Below, piece after piece: positions 32,851-41,860 of a DNA stretch of 64,000 bases; the stretch's first letter is position 1; each line of letters begins with the position of its first letter. The translations under genes and the position numbers were made by a program. A model generated the notes under the pieces. It saw only the letters and a list, made by a program, of their open reading frames with translations, did no database searches and was not told where the DNA came from. The stretch comes from Marinisporobacter balticus (lineage in GTDB: Bacteria > Bacillota > Clostridia > Peptostreptococcales > Thermotaleaceae). The stretch is from positions 1 through 64,000 of the forward strand of contig NZ_SLWV01000003.1 in the NCBI RefSeq assembly GCF_004345705.1, given 5' to 3'.

Positions 32851-34911
32851 ATGCATGATTTGAAAGAATCCATCCAGTTTATAAAAGGGGTCGGACCAAA
32901 GCGGTTAAAATATTTAGAAAAAATAGATATTTATAGTATTGAAGATGGGTTGTACTTTTTCCCAAAATCATACGAAGACCGACGGGAAATGAAAAATATT
33001 GCAGATACAAAAGATAATGAAAAAATCACTATAAAAGTAAATATCTACGAGAGTGTGCAAGAAAAATCAATTAGAAAAGGCTTAAAAATTTATAAGATTC
33101 CTATAAAAGACCATACGGGAGTAGCTTGCGCTATATTTTATAATGCACCATTTACAAAAGATATATTTAAAGAAGGAGATCGAATTTACCTACATGGAAA
33201 AATAAAGAAGGCATTTGGAGAGGTACAAATTATCCATCCGAGTTATGAATTTATAGAGGGGAATACAACAACTGTAAATAGTATTATTCCCATTTATAAT
33301 CTTACACATGGACTTACCCAAAAGGATATGATCAATTTAAGTAGAAATATTTTACACGTATATGGAGAGAGCATGTATGAGTACCTTCCTGCGGATACAA
33401 TAAAAAGAAATAGGCTGTGTGATATTCAATATGCTCTAGGGAATATTCATTTCCCGAGTTCACCAAAAGTATTAAAAATTGCAAAATACAGATTAGTTTT
33501 TGAAGAATTGTTGATTTTACAATTGGGATTATGGCTAATTAAGAATAAATTTAATAATAATCAAAAAGGAATTGTTTTCCAAAAACAAAAAGAATGCAAA
33601 GAATTGATAGCAGCTTTGCCTTTCACATTAACCAATGCACAAATAAGGGTATTACAAGAAATAGAAACAGACATGAAAAGTGAAAAAATTATGAATAGAC
33701 TTGTGCAAGGGGATGTGGGATCTGGAAAAACAATTGTTGCGCTTATTGCGTTATACAAATCAGTTTTAAATGGATATCAGGGGGTTTTAATGGCGCCAAC
33801 GGAGATCTTAGCGGAGCAACATATGGATTCGGCAAAAGAGCTCTTAGAACCCTTTGGTCTGAGAATTGGGTTGCTATCTGGAAGTGTCCCTAAAAGGAAA
33901 AAGGAAGAAATTTTAAAACAACTAGAAGCGGGACATATAGATATTATAATAGGAACTCATGCAATCATTCAAGAAAATGTACATTTTAAAAAACTTGGAC
34001 TGGTTATTACAGATGAACAACATCGATTTGGGGTGAGGCAAAGGAGTATATTATCAAATAAAGGAACGAATCCAGATGTATTGGTTATGACTGCAACACC
34101 GATACCTAGAACCCTTGCATTAATCCTTTATGGGGACTTAGATGTATCGATCATAGATGAACTACCTCCAGGGAGAAAAAAAATAAAGACGCATGTGGCA
34201 GATGAAACAAAAAGAAAAAATATATATCATTTTGCAAAAAAAAGAATTGAGTCAGGAAGACAAGTATATATTGTAGCCCCGCTCGTTGAGGATTCAGAGC
34301 ATATAGATGCGAAATCTGCCCAAGAACTTTATTTAGAAATAAAAGAAAATTATTTAAAAGATTGTAGTGTAGGACTATTGCATGGAAAGATGAAATCTAG
34401 TGAAAAAGATGAAACTATGGATAGATTTAAAAAAGGAGAAATACAAGTCCTTGTATCTACTACAGTAATAGAAGTAGGTGTAAATGTACCCAATGCATCC
34501 ATTATAATTATAGAAAATAGTGAGCGGTTTGGATTAGCTCAATTACACCAATTAAGAGGACGAGTAGGCAGAGGACAATATCAGTCCCATTGTATTTTAT
34601 TAAATTATAGTAAAAGTCCTTTATCAAAAGAGAGAATGGAAATTATGGAAGAGACCAATAATGGTTTTATCATTTCTGAGAAAGATTTAGAATTGAGAGG
34701 ACCAGGAGAATTTTTTGGAACAAGGCAGCATGGTCTACCTGAGCTTAGAATTGCAAATCTTTTTAAACATATCAATATATTAAAGCAAGTACAAAAAGAA
34801 GCGGAAATTCTCATGAATGAAGATAAAACCTTGTCTCTTGAAAAAAATAGCGCTTTAAAAAACAGAATTATACATCAATTTGGTACGAATATACAAGAAC
34901 TATGTCTTTAA
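32851..34911 (+). CDS. recG: ATP-dependent DNA helicase RecG
   Basis: RecG remodels stalled replication forks and branch-migrates Holliday junctions. The 686-residue protein has the N-terminal wedge/OB domain that binds branched DNA, Walker A GDVGSGKT near residues 288-295, DEQH at about 388-391, MTATPIPRT, and VSTTVIEVGVNVPNA. The C-terminal QLRGRVGRG and the TRAM-type loop near DLELRGPGEFFGTRQHG follow. GGGGGAGG precedes the ATG. The yloU-yloV-recG order matches Bacillus. Confidence 0.96.
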   Translation: MHDLKESIQFIKGVGPKRLKYLEKIDIYSIEDGLYFFPKSYEDRREMKNIADTKDNEKITIKVNIYESVQEKSIRKGLKIYKIPIKDHTGVACAIFYNAPFTKDIFKEGDRIYLHGKIKKAFGEVQIIHPSYEFIEGNTTTVNSIIPIYNLTHGLTQKDMINLSRNILHVYGESMYEYLPADTIKRNRLCDIQYALGNIHFPSSPKVLKIAKYRLVFEELLILQLGLWLIKNKFNNNQKGIVFQKQKECKELIAALPFTLTNAQIRVLQEIETDMKSEKIMNRLVQGDVGSGKTIVALIALYKSVLNGYQGVLMAPTEILAEQHMDSAKELLEPFGLRIGLLSGSVPKRKKEEILKQLEAGHIDIIIGTHAIIQENVHFKKLGLVITDEQHRFGVRQRSILSNKGTNPDVLVMTATPIPRTLALILYGDLDVSIIDELPPGRKKIKTHVADETKRKNIYHFAKKRIESGRQVYIVAPLVEDSEHIDAKSAQELYLEIKENYLKDCSVGLLHGKMKSSEKDETMDRFKKGEIQVLVSTTVIEVGVNVPNASIIIIENSERFGLAQLHQLRGRVGRGQYQSHCILLNYSKSPLSKERMEIMEETNNGFIISEKDLELRGPGEFFGTRQHGLPELRIANLFKHINILKQVQKEAEILMNEDKTLSLEKNSALKNRIIHQFGTNIQELCL

Positions 34912-35017
34912 GGACGCATCGTTACCATTCTGTTACACAACAACTAAAATATACTAGATATAATTTGTTTCAGATTGGTTAAATTAATAGTACAGAGAAA
35001 AAAGGAGGTGAAAAACA

Positions 35018-35221
35018 ATGGCAAATAACAATACAAAGGTAGTTCCTGAAGCAAAAGCGGCATTAAATCAAATGAAATATGAAATCGCTAATGAATTGGG
35101 ATTAAGTAACTATCAAACAGCCGATAAAGGAAATTTAACAGCTAGACAAAATGGTTATGTAGGCGGATATATGACTAAAAAATTAGTGGAAATGGCTGAA
35201 CAACAAATGTCTGGTAAATAA
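35018..35221 (+). CDS. Small acid-soluble spore protein, alpha/beta type
   Basis: The 67-residue protein binds and protects DNA in the dormant spore and is degraded by the GPR protease on germination. Family signatures are PEAKAALNQMKYEIANELG (with the GPR cleavage region after EIA) and the C-terminal NGYVGGYMTKKLVEMAE. AAAGGAGGTG is a very strong ribosome binding site. It should be made in the forespore under sigma-G. A TATACTA at 34950 faintly resembles a sigma-G -10 box, but no matching -35 was found. It is a single-gene unit with a 17-bp terminator. Confidence 0.96.
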   Translation: MANNNTKVVPEAKAALNQMKYEIANELGLSNYQTADKGNLTARQNGYVGGYMTKKLVEMAEQQMSGK

Positions 35222-35236
35222 AAATAATATATATAA

Positions 35237-35280
35237 ATAATAAAGAAGAGATGAAATAGTATCTCTTCTTTATTATTTAA
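35237..35280 (+). terminator. Long-stem terminator of the SASP gene
   Basis: A perfect 17-bp AT-rich stem (35237-35253 with 35262-35278) closes an 8-base loop. The distal arm is itself T-rich. Confidence 0.85.
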
Positions 35281-35499
35281 GAATAAGAAAAAAACATCTA
35301 AAAAAATACTGGTGGAAGTTCACCAGTATTTAGGGAGATGAGAAATGAAGAAAGAGCTCTAAGGGGAATTATATTTTTATAGGTTCATATATAATATGGC
35401 TTAGCATTATGAGTATTATGCATCATATTTGTAAAATATTTTAAGATGTTTGTGAATCATTTACTTATGTGCTAAAATATATTTATTGAAAGGAGCGAG
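35281..35499 (+). other. Gene-free stretch before rsmD with a second perfect hairpin
   Basis: AAATACTGGTG (35304-35314) pairs perfectly with CACCAGTATTT (35321-35331) around GAAGTT. There is no T-run after it, so it is not a typical terminator. It is followed by AGGGAGATGAGAA and ATG AAG AAA GAG CTC TAA, a possible 5-codon leader peptide, which may be chance. Nothing else is recognised apart from the rsmD promoter. Confidence 0.5.
35450..35478 (+). promoter_or_regulatory. Sigma-A promoter of rsmD-coaD
   Basis: TTGTGA (35450-35455), exactly 17 bases, TAAAAT (35473-35478), about 20 bases before the rsmD start. Confidence 0.6.
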
Positions 35500-36060
35500 T
35501 TGTACGTGAGAGTAATTGCAGGTTTGGTAAAGGGCATGAAACTAAAATCTCCAAAAGGATTAGAAACGCGACCAACTACAGATAGAGTAAAAGAATCTAT
35601 TTTTAGTATGATTAATCCGTATATTATAGATAGCATTATTTTAGACCTTTTTGCAGGTACTGGCGGCTTAGGCATTGAAGCTTTAAGTAGGGGTGCACAG
35701 AAAGTTTATTTTATAGATAGTAATAAAAATAGTATAGAAGTAATAAAAGAGAATGTTAAACAGGCAGGTTTCGAACAAGAAAGTATCATCTTATTTCGTG
35801 AAGTGCAAAAGGCAATCAAAGAATGTTCTTTAAGTGAAAATAAGGTTGATGTGATCTTTATGGATCCACCTTACCTAAAGGGATTTATTGTACCCTGTAT
35901 TCATGCTATAAATACAGAAGAAATCTTAAATGAAGAAGGTATTATTGTGGTGGAGCATGACCTGAAAGACCTTTTGCCTGATCAGATAGGAAGATTTATA
36001 AAAGTAAAAGAAAAAAAATATGGAAATACACGCATAACCATTTACGCAGGGGAGGCATAA
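35500..36060 (+). CDS. rsmD: 16S rRNA m2G966 methyltransferase RsmD
   Basis: RsmD methylates G966 of 16S rRNA. The 186-residue SAM methyltransferase has VRVIAGLVKGMKLKSPKG, TRPTTDRVKESIFSMI, the SAM motif LDLFAGTGGLGIEALSRGA and the catalytic FMDPPY motif. Two starts are possible: TTG at 35500, 5 bases after AAAGGAG, and GTG at 35506, 11 bases after it; the family often begins at the second. coaD follows after 2 bases, the conserved rsmD-coaD pair. Confidence 0.94.
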   Translation: MYVRVIAGLVKGMKLKSPKGLETRPTTDRVKESIFSMINPYIIDSIILDLFAGTGGLGIEALSRGAQKVYFIDSNKNSIEVIKENVKQAGFEQESIILFREVQKAIKECSLSENKVDVIFMDPPYLKGFIVPCIHAINTEEILNEEGIIVVEHDLKDLLPDQIGRFIKVKEKKYGNTRITIYAGEA

Positions 36061-36062
36061 AA

Positions 36063-36539
36063 ATGAAAACAGCAGTATGTCCAGGGAGCTTTGACCCAGT
36101 TACGAATGGACATTTGGATATTATAAAGAGAACTTCAAAAATGATGGACAAGGTTATTGTGGCAGTGCTTTATAATCCGAGTAAAAACCCACTTTTTAGT
36201 GTTGAAGAAAGAATTACATTATTAAGAGAAGTGACAAAAGACATACCGAATATTGAGATTGATTGTTTTTCAGGATTATTAGTTGATTATGTAAAAGAAA
36301 AAAGAATAAATGCAATTGTTAAGGGCTTAAGAGCAGTTTCGGATTTTGAGTATGAATTTCAAATGGCGTTAATGAATAAAAAGCTAAATCCTGAAGTTGA
36401 AACCATATTTATGATGACGAGTAGTGAGTTTTCATATCTTAGCTCGAGTATCATAAAAGAAACTTTTAAATTTAAAGGATGTATTGATGGATTAGTTCCT
36501 GATAAAGTGAAAAAAGCATTGGAGAAAAAATATGAATAG
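36063..36539 (+). CDS. coaD: Phosphopantetheine adenylyltransferase
   Basis: CoaD transfers AMP from ATP to 4'-phosphopantetheine, giving dephospho-CoA, the step after CoaBC. The 158-residue nucleotidyltransferase begins MKTAVCPGSFDPVTNGHLDI; the TxGH motif (14-17, TNGH) and FDP at 10-12 are at the active site. The second motif YLSSSIIKE is near the C-terminus. GGGGAGG lies 6-7 bases upstream of the ATG. It is 2 bases after rsmD and probably translated from the same message. Confidence 0.97.
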   Translation: MKTAVCPGSFDPVTNGHLDIIKRTSKMMDKVIVAVLYNPSKNPLFSVEERITLLREVTKDIPNIEIDCFSGLLVDYVKEKRINAIVKGLRAVSDFEYEFQMALMNKKLNPEVETIFMMTSSEFSYLSSSIIKETFKFKGCIDGLVPDKVKKALEKKYE

Positions 36540-36559
36540 GATAACAAGGGGGGATATAA

Positions 36560-37009
36560 ATGAATGCATTGCGTCTATTAGATGAATTGGAGGATATTAT
36601 TGAAAGTAGCTCGTCTATTCCATTTGCTGGTAAAACATTTATAGACAAGGAAGAAATTCTTGATATCATAAAGGAAATAAGAATTCAATTACCAGACGAA
36701 GTGAAGCAGGCTCAATGGATAAAAGAAGAAAGACAAAGAATCTTAATAGAGGCGCAAAAAGAAGCAGACTCAGTTATGCACAATGCAAAGGTACATATTG
36801 AAGAAATGGTAGAAAAAGATGAAATTACAAAAGAAGCACAAAAAATGTCCGAAGAAATAATTTCTCAAGCTCAAATAAATGCGAAGGAAATTAGACTTGG
36901 GGCAAGGCAATATACGGATGAATTATTAGGAGGTATAGAAAAAAATCTTGAAGAGATATTAGCAACTATAAATAGAAATAGAAAAGAGTTAAAAGGAATG
37001 AAGGGATAG
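36560..37009 (+). CDS. Coiled-coil protein resembling the ATP synthase B / DivIVA-like stalk proteins
   Basis: The 149-residue protein starts MNALRLLDELEDIIESSSSI, followed by the segment PFAGKTFIDKEEILDIIKEI. The rest is one long charged alanine-rich coiled coil (residues about 45-140, with many Glu, Lys, Gln and Ala). No membrane segment or catalytic motif is seen. Similar genes after coaD in Clostridia are usually labelled ATPase or ATP synthase subunit B-like because of the coiled coil; the real role is unknown. It is 20 bases after coaD and convergent with ylbJ. Confidence 0.85.
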   Translation: MNALRLLDELEDIIESSSSIPFAGKTFIDKEEILDIIKEIRIQLPDEVKQAQWIKEERQRILIEAQKEADSVMHNAKVHIEEMVEKDEITKEAQKMSEEIISQAQINAKEIRLGARQYTDELLGGIEKNLEEILATINRNRKELKGMKG

Positions 37010-37027
37010 ATTCCTTCATTTCTTTTT
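36997..37027 (+). terminator. Terminator at the end of the coiled-coil gene, shared with ylbJ
   Basis: AATGAAGG (36997-37004) pairs with CCTTCATT (37013-37020) and is followed by TCTTTTT. It contains the stop codon (37007-37009) and overlaps the end of the opposing ylbJ gene (37016). Confidence 0.75.
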
Positions 37028-38314
37028 GCGCGTATTTTTAACAGACCATATCCCCAAAAAAAGGGTCTGAAATAGGATGGCTACAATGGCAATAAATATG
37101 GTCATGCTAAGAAATAGCTTTGATGAAAATAATATTTTTGAAGTCCAAGTAAAGTTGACTAATTTTGATGATTGGTTTAAAAAAACAGGTGTATTGATGT
37201 GGTTAAACATAGTATGGGTTACTGGAACGATGATAAGCACAAAAAAACCAGAAAATATGGAATGAATAAATTTTGAAAAAATATAGATGCCTGTATTTAA
37301 ATCTGTCTTACTGATTAAGCTAGCAGATTGTGCATGAATGGATAAGCCACTCCAAGAAATAATTATTGTAGCCAAAACAGCTTGCTCTATAAATGGAATT
37401 CCAGGGGTTTCAGAAAGAAGCTTACAACCCATAGTTATTTCAAAAATCCCACTTATAAGGGCTCCACCTGTTGATGCTTGAAAGTGGAAAATGGATAAAA
37501 TGTTTTGAAAAAAAAATGAAATTATGTGTATGATTCCTATTGTTGTTAATATTTTAATAACTACTGAAAAAAGAACAATAAAGCCTCCAATAACAAAAAG
37601 GGTCTCTACAGAATTTTTCACAGCGCTACCTAGCAAAGCACCGAATGTCTTTTCATTACTTTGTGTTGTTTGAAACATTTCTTGAAAGGCTCTTTTTAGA
37701 TACCTTTTTTTTATGTTGTTTGAAAGGGAATTTTTATATTTGAATTTATAAAATCGAAAAAGAATACCTGTTGCAATTGCGCCTAGATAATGAGATATGG
37801 TAATGACCGTACCTAACTGAGGATTATGAAACATACCAATAGAAACGGCGCTAATCATAAATAAAGGACCGGATGTACTACAAAAAGATAGAAGTCTTTG
37901 GGCTTCAAATTTGTCGAAGCGTTCTTGGTTTCTAAGTTGTGTGATTAATTTAACCCCTATAGGATAGCCAGATGTGATACTCATGGCTAAAACAAAGGCA
38001 CCTTCACCGGATACATTAAAAAGAGGCCGGATAATAGGTTCTAAAAGAATGCCTAAGAAATTTACTACACCTAATCCAATGAGCAACTCTGCGCCAATAA
38101 AAAAAGGTAAAAGAGCAGGAAAAACAATATTAAACCAAGTATCTACACCTAACTTTGCAGCATCAAAAGATTGTTGCGGGTATTTTATGATGTTGATCAC
38201 TAAGAAAAAGACAATTATGATTAAAACAAAATGTTTGATTTCAGAGAAAATAGATCGATTGCGCAATCTATAAAGTATAAAAATGACCATGAACACAATC
38301 ACAAGTAATCGCAT
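37016..38314 (-). CDS. ylbJ: Sporulation integral membrane protein YlbJ
   Basis: The 432-residue polytopic protein has about 9-10 hydrophobic segments and two nucleoside-recognition/Gate-type motifs (for example WFNIVFPALLPFFIGAELL and MSITSGYPIGVKLI). These identify YlbJ, a mother-cell protein required for spore cortex formation in Bacillus. The transported substrate, if any, is unknown. GGGGGA lies 7 bases before the ATG at 38314. It is transcribed in the direction tmcAL to ylbJ, with a 57-base gap in between. In Bacillus the ylbJ-coaD neighbourhood is also conserved. Confidence 0.92.
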   Translation of the reverse strand: MRLLVIVFMVIFILYRLRNRSIFSEIKHFVLIIIVFFLVINIIKYPQQSFDAAKLGVDTWFNIVFPALLPFFIGAELLIGLGVVNFLGILLEPIIRPLFNVSGEGAFVLAMSITSGYPIGVKLITQLRNQERFDKFEAQRLLSFCSTSGPLFMISAVSIGMFHNPQLGTVITISHYLGAIATGILFRFYKFKYKNSLSNNIKKRYLKRAFQEMFQTTQSNEKTFGALLGSAVKNSVETLFVIGGFIVLFSVVIKILTTIGIIHIISFFFQNILSIFHFQASTGGALISGIFEITMGCKLLSETPGIPFIEQAVLATIIISWSGLSIHAQSASLISKTDLNTGIYIFSKFIHSIFSGFFVLIIVPVTHTMFNHINTPVFLNQSSKLVNFTWTSKILFSSKLFLSMTIFIAIVAILFQTLFLGIWSVKNTRKKK

Positions 38315-38371
38315 ATTTTTCCCCCTGATAAAAAGATATATATTGATATATATATTTTTAAAATAAAAAGT

Positions 38372-39622
38372 TTAGTACTTAGTGGGGGAATAATAATACG
38401 GTTTCTTATAAAAATCGCTACCCCCAATTTGATGCATGACTTTAGGATATACTAGATTATAGATATCTGTTGCTAAAGTATCAAAAGAAAGCATCTGCCT
38501 TGCAATAGGATCATCGAGATTTTGCTTATTGATATTTGTTAAAATAGGTATTTGAGATGTTTTTTTTAATTTTTTTAACAACACTCTTCCTTTTTCTGAA
38601 AAAGCAAGGATGCGCGCGTACCGGGGGCCACCAGATTGATTAAATTGATCAATGTGTACTTTGTGTATGCCTAATAGGGCGTGGATAAAAATTCTTTGCA
38701 ATCGGGTGCGGGTATATCTTTTTGTTTTGGATAAATGAAGTAGTTCTTGTAAATTTACTGCCTTTAAAGACGCTTCTTTTATTCTATTTTCAAGCCCCTC
38801 GGTTACATCCATAATCATTTTAAGGTTAGACTTAGAACATGTGCGAAGCGTATATAAAATAAGTTTATCAAAAGCATCATAATGAATAGGACCAAAGCCA
38901 TCTGCAATACATTTTTGTAAGAGATGAAAACTTGGCATAGGCATTACATTTGTTAAATGAGAAATCTTATGATCCGTCTCAGAAAGATAGGCTCTTATGG
39001 CAGTAGCACTACAGATATTAGCTTGTATTTTTTCTGAATGGTAATGCGCTTTGATTCTTGTAAAGGTATAGGGTATGATTGGGCTCTTTAACTTGATCAA
39101 GCTTTTTATGTACTCAATACCAAGAATGTTATTGGGAGAATGGAGAATATCATTTAAATGTTCATTAGAAAAATATTTATCTAATGCTTTTTCACGGGCG
39201 CGTGGAAAAGAAATGCCTTCTGATAAAAATGATTTTAAATTTTCTTTGTATTGTTGGGGTTCATTTGCAAGAATTTGTGAGATTAATTTTAATTTATGAA
39301 TGTCACCAGCTTCACTACCGAAGCTCATGGTATCCACGGCATTTAAGTTGTTCAATAAAGATACACCGCCGTAAGAAAAAAACTCGGCACTGTTGCATGC
39401 ATAAGATACAGGCATTTCAATAACTAAATCAGCGCCCTCTCTTACAGCCATTTCAGCGCGTACCCATTTGTTTGTTATAGCAGGCTCGCCTCTTTGTAAA
39501 AAATTGCCACTCATTACGACGACTGTATGGGTAGCATTCGTTTGTTTAATTGATGTTTCAAGATGATATTTATGACCATTATGAAAAGGATTATATTCAG
39601 TTATAAGTCCTAGCACTTTCAT
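38372..39622 (-). CDS. tmcAL: tRNA(Met) cytidine acetate ligase TmcAL
   Basis: TmcAL (YlbM) uses ATP and acetate to make N4-acetylcytidine at the wobble position of elongator tRNA-Met. The 416-residue protein begins MKVLGLITEYNPFHNGHKYH, with the nucleotidyltransferase HxGH-type motif at 14-17 (HNGH), followed by MSGNFLQRGEPAITNKW. The middle and C-terminal helical region is of normal length. Acetate, its substrate, is also the substrate or product of acetate kinase, encoded divergently next to it. AGGAGG precedes the ATG. Confidence 0.94.
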   Translation of the reverse strand: MKVLGLITEYNPFHNGHKYHLETSIKQTNATHTVVVMSGNFLQRGEPAITNKWVRAEMAVREGADLVIEMPVSYACNSAEFFSYGGVSLLNNLNAVDTMSFGSEAGDIHKLKLISQILANEPQQYKENLKSFLSEGISFPRAREKALDKYFSNEHLNDILHSPNNILGIEYIKSLIKLKSPIIPYTFTRIKAHYHSEKIQANICSATAIRAYLSETDHKISHLTNVMPMPSFHLLQKCIADGFGPIHYDAFDKLILYTLRTCSKSNLKMIMDVTEGLENRIKEASLKAVNLQELLHLSKTKRYTRTRLQRIFIHALLGIHKVHIDQFNQSGGPRYARILAFSEKGRVLLKKLKKTSQIPILTNINKQNLDDPIARQMLSFDTLATDIYNLVYPKVMHQIGGSDFYKKPYYYSPTKY

Positions 39623-39761
39623 TTTATATCCTCCTAAATAATAAAGTTATTTATAATATTACTAAATTTAGCTAATAATATCAAAAAAATATAAAAATAT
39701 TTATCGCACTTAAAAAAATCCTGTACTAAATTATAAAAAAAATGGTAGAATAGAAAATGTA

Positions 39762-39791
39762 TTGATATTTTTAAAAAATTTATCCTATAAA
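39762..39791 (+). promoter_or_regulatory. Candidate promoter of ackA
   Basis: TTGATA (39762-39767), 18 bases, TATAAA (39786-39791), with a start about 15-20 bases before the ATG. A competing extended -10, TGGTAGAAT (39743-39751), lacks a -35. The gap between tmcAL and ackA (39623-39814) is otherwise featureless and AT-rich. Confidence 0.45.
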
Positions 39792-39814
39792 AATATATTA
39801 AGGAGGATGTTTAA

Positions 39815-41005
39815 ATGAATGTATTAGTTATTAACTGTGGTAGTTCATCACTGAAATATCAATTGATTAATATGCGTGATGAAAGCATACTTGCAAAAGG
39901 TTTAGTAGAAAGAATAGGGATAGAAGGTTCTGTGCTTAAGCATGAAATTCTAGGAAAAGACAAGGTTGTTATAGAAAGACCTATGCCAGATCATAAAGTG
40001 GCAATAGGACTTGTACTAGACGCACTTGTAGATGAAAAACATGGTGCAATTAAAGATATGAAAGAGATTGGTGCAGTAGGACACCGCGTTGTTCATGCAG
40101 GAGAGAAATTTAGTGGATCTGTAATTATTACTGATGAAGTAATCAATGCATTAGAAGAATGTATTGAATTAGCACCACTTCACAATCCAGCAAATCTTAT
40201 GGGAATTGCTGCTTGTAAAGAACTAATGGAAGATACGCCAATGGTTGGTGTATTTGATACAGCATTTCATCAAACAATGCCTAAATCATCTTACATATAT
40301 CCATTACCATATGAGCTTTATGAAAAATATGCTATTCGTAAATATGGATTCCATGGAACAAGCCATAGATATGTATCACAAAGAGCGGCAGAGTTTATTG
40401 GAGAAAAATTGGAAGATTTAAAAATGATTACATGTCACTTAGGCAATGGTGCAAGTTTAGCTGCGATTGATGGTGGAAAATGTATGGATACAAGTATGGG
40501 ATTTACACCACTTGAAGGACTTGTAATGGGAACTAGATGTGGGGATATAGATCCAGCCATAGTTACATTTATCATGGATAAGGAAAATCTAGATACTACG
40601 GGTATAAATGATTTAATGAATAAAAAATCTGGTGTATTCGGTATTTCTGGCGTAAGCAGTGACTTTAGAGATATAGAAAATGCTGCAAAAGAAGGAAATG
40701 AAAGAGCACAACTTGCTCTGGATGCATTCGATAAGCGTGTTAAAAAATATATTGGCTCTTATGCAGCGGAATTAGGTGGGGTAGATGTTATTGTATTTAC
40801 AGCAGGATTAGGAGAAAATTCTATTGCCAATAGAGAAGAAATCTGTAAAGGGTTAGAATTTATGGGAGTTAAAATAGATTCTGAGAAAAATAATGTTAGA
40901 GGTAAGGACACTTTAATAAGTACAGCGGATTCAAAAGTAAAAGTCCTTGTTATTCCGACAAATGAAGAATTAATGATTGCAAAAGATACACAAGCATTAT
41001 TATAA
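39815..41005 (+). CDS. ackA: Acetate kinase
   Basis: It interconverts acetyl-phosphate plus ADP with acetate plus ATP, the substrate-level phosphorylation step of acetate-forming fermentation. The 396-residue ASKHA-fold protein starts MNVLVINCGSSSLKYQLI and has VFDTAFHQTMP (conserved Asp/His), RKYGFHGTSHRYV, HLGNGASLAAI and GFTPLEGLVMGTRCGDIDP, and FTAGLGENS. The usual partner pta is not in the window. AAGGAGG is 7-8 bases before the ATG. It appears monocistronic, because a consensus promoter follows for yceD. Confidence 0.97.
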   Translation: MNVLVINCGSSSLKYQLINMRDESILAKGLVERIGIEGSVLKHEILGKDKVVIERPMPDHKVAIGLVLDALVDEKHGAIKDMKEIGAVGHRVVHAGEKFSGSVIITDEVINALEECIELAPLHNPANLMGIAACKELMEDTPMVGVFDTAFHQTMPKSSYIYPLPYELYEKYAIRKYGFHGTSHRYVSQRAAEFIGEKLEDLKMITCHLGNGASLAAIDGGKCMDTSMGFTPLEGLVMGTRCGDIDPAIVTFIMDKENLDTTGINDLMNKKSGVFGISGVSSDFRDIENAAKEGNERAQLALDAFDKRVKKYIGSYAAELGGVDVIVFTAGLGENSIANREEICKGLEFMGVKIDSEKNNVRGKDTLISTADSKVKVLVIPTNEELMIAKDTQALL

Positions 41006-41029
41006 TCAATACCTATCAAGTATTTTAGC

Positions 41030-41058
41030 TTGACAAATAAGTGTTCCATTTGTATAAT
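41030..41058 (+). promoter_or_regulatory. Consensus sigma-A promoter of yceD-rpmF
   Basis: A perfect TTGACA (41030-41035), exactly 17 bases, and a perfect TATAAT (41053-41058). This is one of the strongest promoter matches in the window and fits high expression of ribosomal protein L32. Confidence 0.9.
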
Positions 41059-41088
41059 TAAATCTGTTAATATGATGAGGTGAAATGA

Positions 41089-41589
41089 ATGAAAGTCAGT
41101 TTAGCAGAAATAGTAGAGGGACAACTTAAAGAAGTGGACCTAGAGATAGAAGACAAGATTAGAGTCCTTAGTTATTTTGGTGATGAGATACCACTAGTTA
41201 CTCCGGTTGTGTTTAAAGGAAAAGCCTATGATGCAAACGGAGACATATATATAAAAGGTATAGTTGAAAGTATGGCTGAGTATAGCTGTTGTAGATGCTT
41301 AAAAAAGTTTCAACAAAAAATTATTGGTGAAGTTCATGAAAAACTAATTAAAGAGCATTCTCCAAAGGCTGAAGTAGATGAATACTTTCTGATAAAGAAC
41401 AATATGATTGATATTTCAGAAATAATGGAAAATACTTTAATTTTGTCTCTTCCTATGAAGATTATCTGTGACGAAAATTGTAAAGGCCTATGTTTGGTCT
41501 GTGGAAAAAATCTTAATGAACAAGCATGTGATTGTGAAAAAGATGAGATTGATCCTAGACTTGCTAAACTAAAAGATTTGCTACAATAA
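41089..41589 (+). CDS. YceD/DUF177 family protein
   Basis: The 166-residue protein belongs to the YceD (DUF177) family, nearly always encoded directly before rpmF and implicated in 23S rRNA or ribosome maturation. Seen are the N-terminal beta-rich part, the cysteine pair in YSCCRCLKKF (about residues 64-73), and a C-terminal segment with several cysteines (CDENCKGLCLVCGKNLNEQA), a likely zinc site common in this family. ATGAGGTG precedes the ATG. It is 18 bases upstream of rpmF. Confidence 0.92.
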   Translation: MKVSLAEIVEGQLKEVDLEIEDKIRVLSYFGDEIPLVTPVVFKGKAYDANGDIYIKGIVESMAEYSCCRCLKKFQQKIIGEVHEKLIKEHSPKAEVDEYFLIKNNMIDISEIMENTLILSLPMKIICDENCKGLCLVCGKNLNEQACDCEKDEIDPRLAKLKDLLQ

Positions 41590-41607
41590 CTTAAGGAGGT
41601 GGAAATA

Positions 41608-41787
41608 ATGGCTGTACCTAAGCGTAAAACATCCAAAGCAAGAAGAGATAAAAGAAGAGCATCAAATATAAAAATGACAAGTCCTAATCTTGTTGAATGC
41701 CCACAATGTCATGAGCCAAAATTACAACATCGAGTATGTAAAAAATGTGGTTTCTACCATGACAAAGAGGTAATGGAAGTTAAGTAA
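41608..41787 (+). CDS. rpmF: 50S ribosomal protein L32
   Basis: The 59-residue zinc-binding form of L32 begins MAVPKRKTSKARRDKRRA and has C31-x2-C34 and C44-x2-C47. The ATG at 41608 follows AAGGAGGTGG by 6-7 bases; an in-frame ATG at 41599 overlaps that site. It is followed by a strong terminator that separates it from the fab cluster, although yceD-rpmF-fapR or -plsX is a conserved neighbourhood. Confidence 0.97.
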   Translation: MAVPKRKTSKARRDKRRASNIKMTSPNLVECPQCHEPKLQHRVCKKCGFYHDKEVMEVK

Positions 41788-41830
41788 TAAAAAATAGTAA
41801 TGATGAATTCCATCATTACTATTTTTTTTG
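41788..41830 (+). terminator. Terminator after rpmF
   Basis: An approximately 15-bp stem (AAAATAGTAATGATG at 41791-41805 with its complement ending at 41825) around a 5-base loop, with a run of eight Ts. Confidence 0.92.
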
Positions 41831-41860
41831 TTTTTAAGAGAAAAAGTAAACATAAGATAG

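Noticed and set aside
34931..34956. Possible sigma-G promoter before the SASP gene
   Set aside because: TATACTA resembles the -10 box but no GTATA/GCATA-like -35 was found at the right distance, so it is not called as a promoter.
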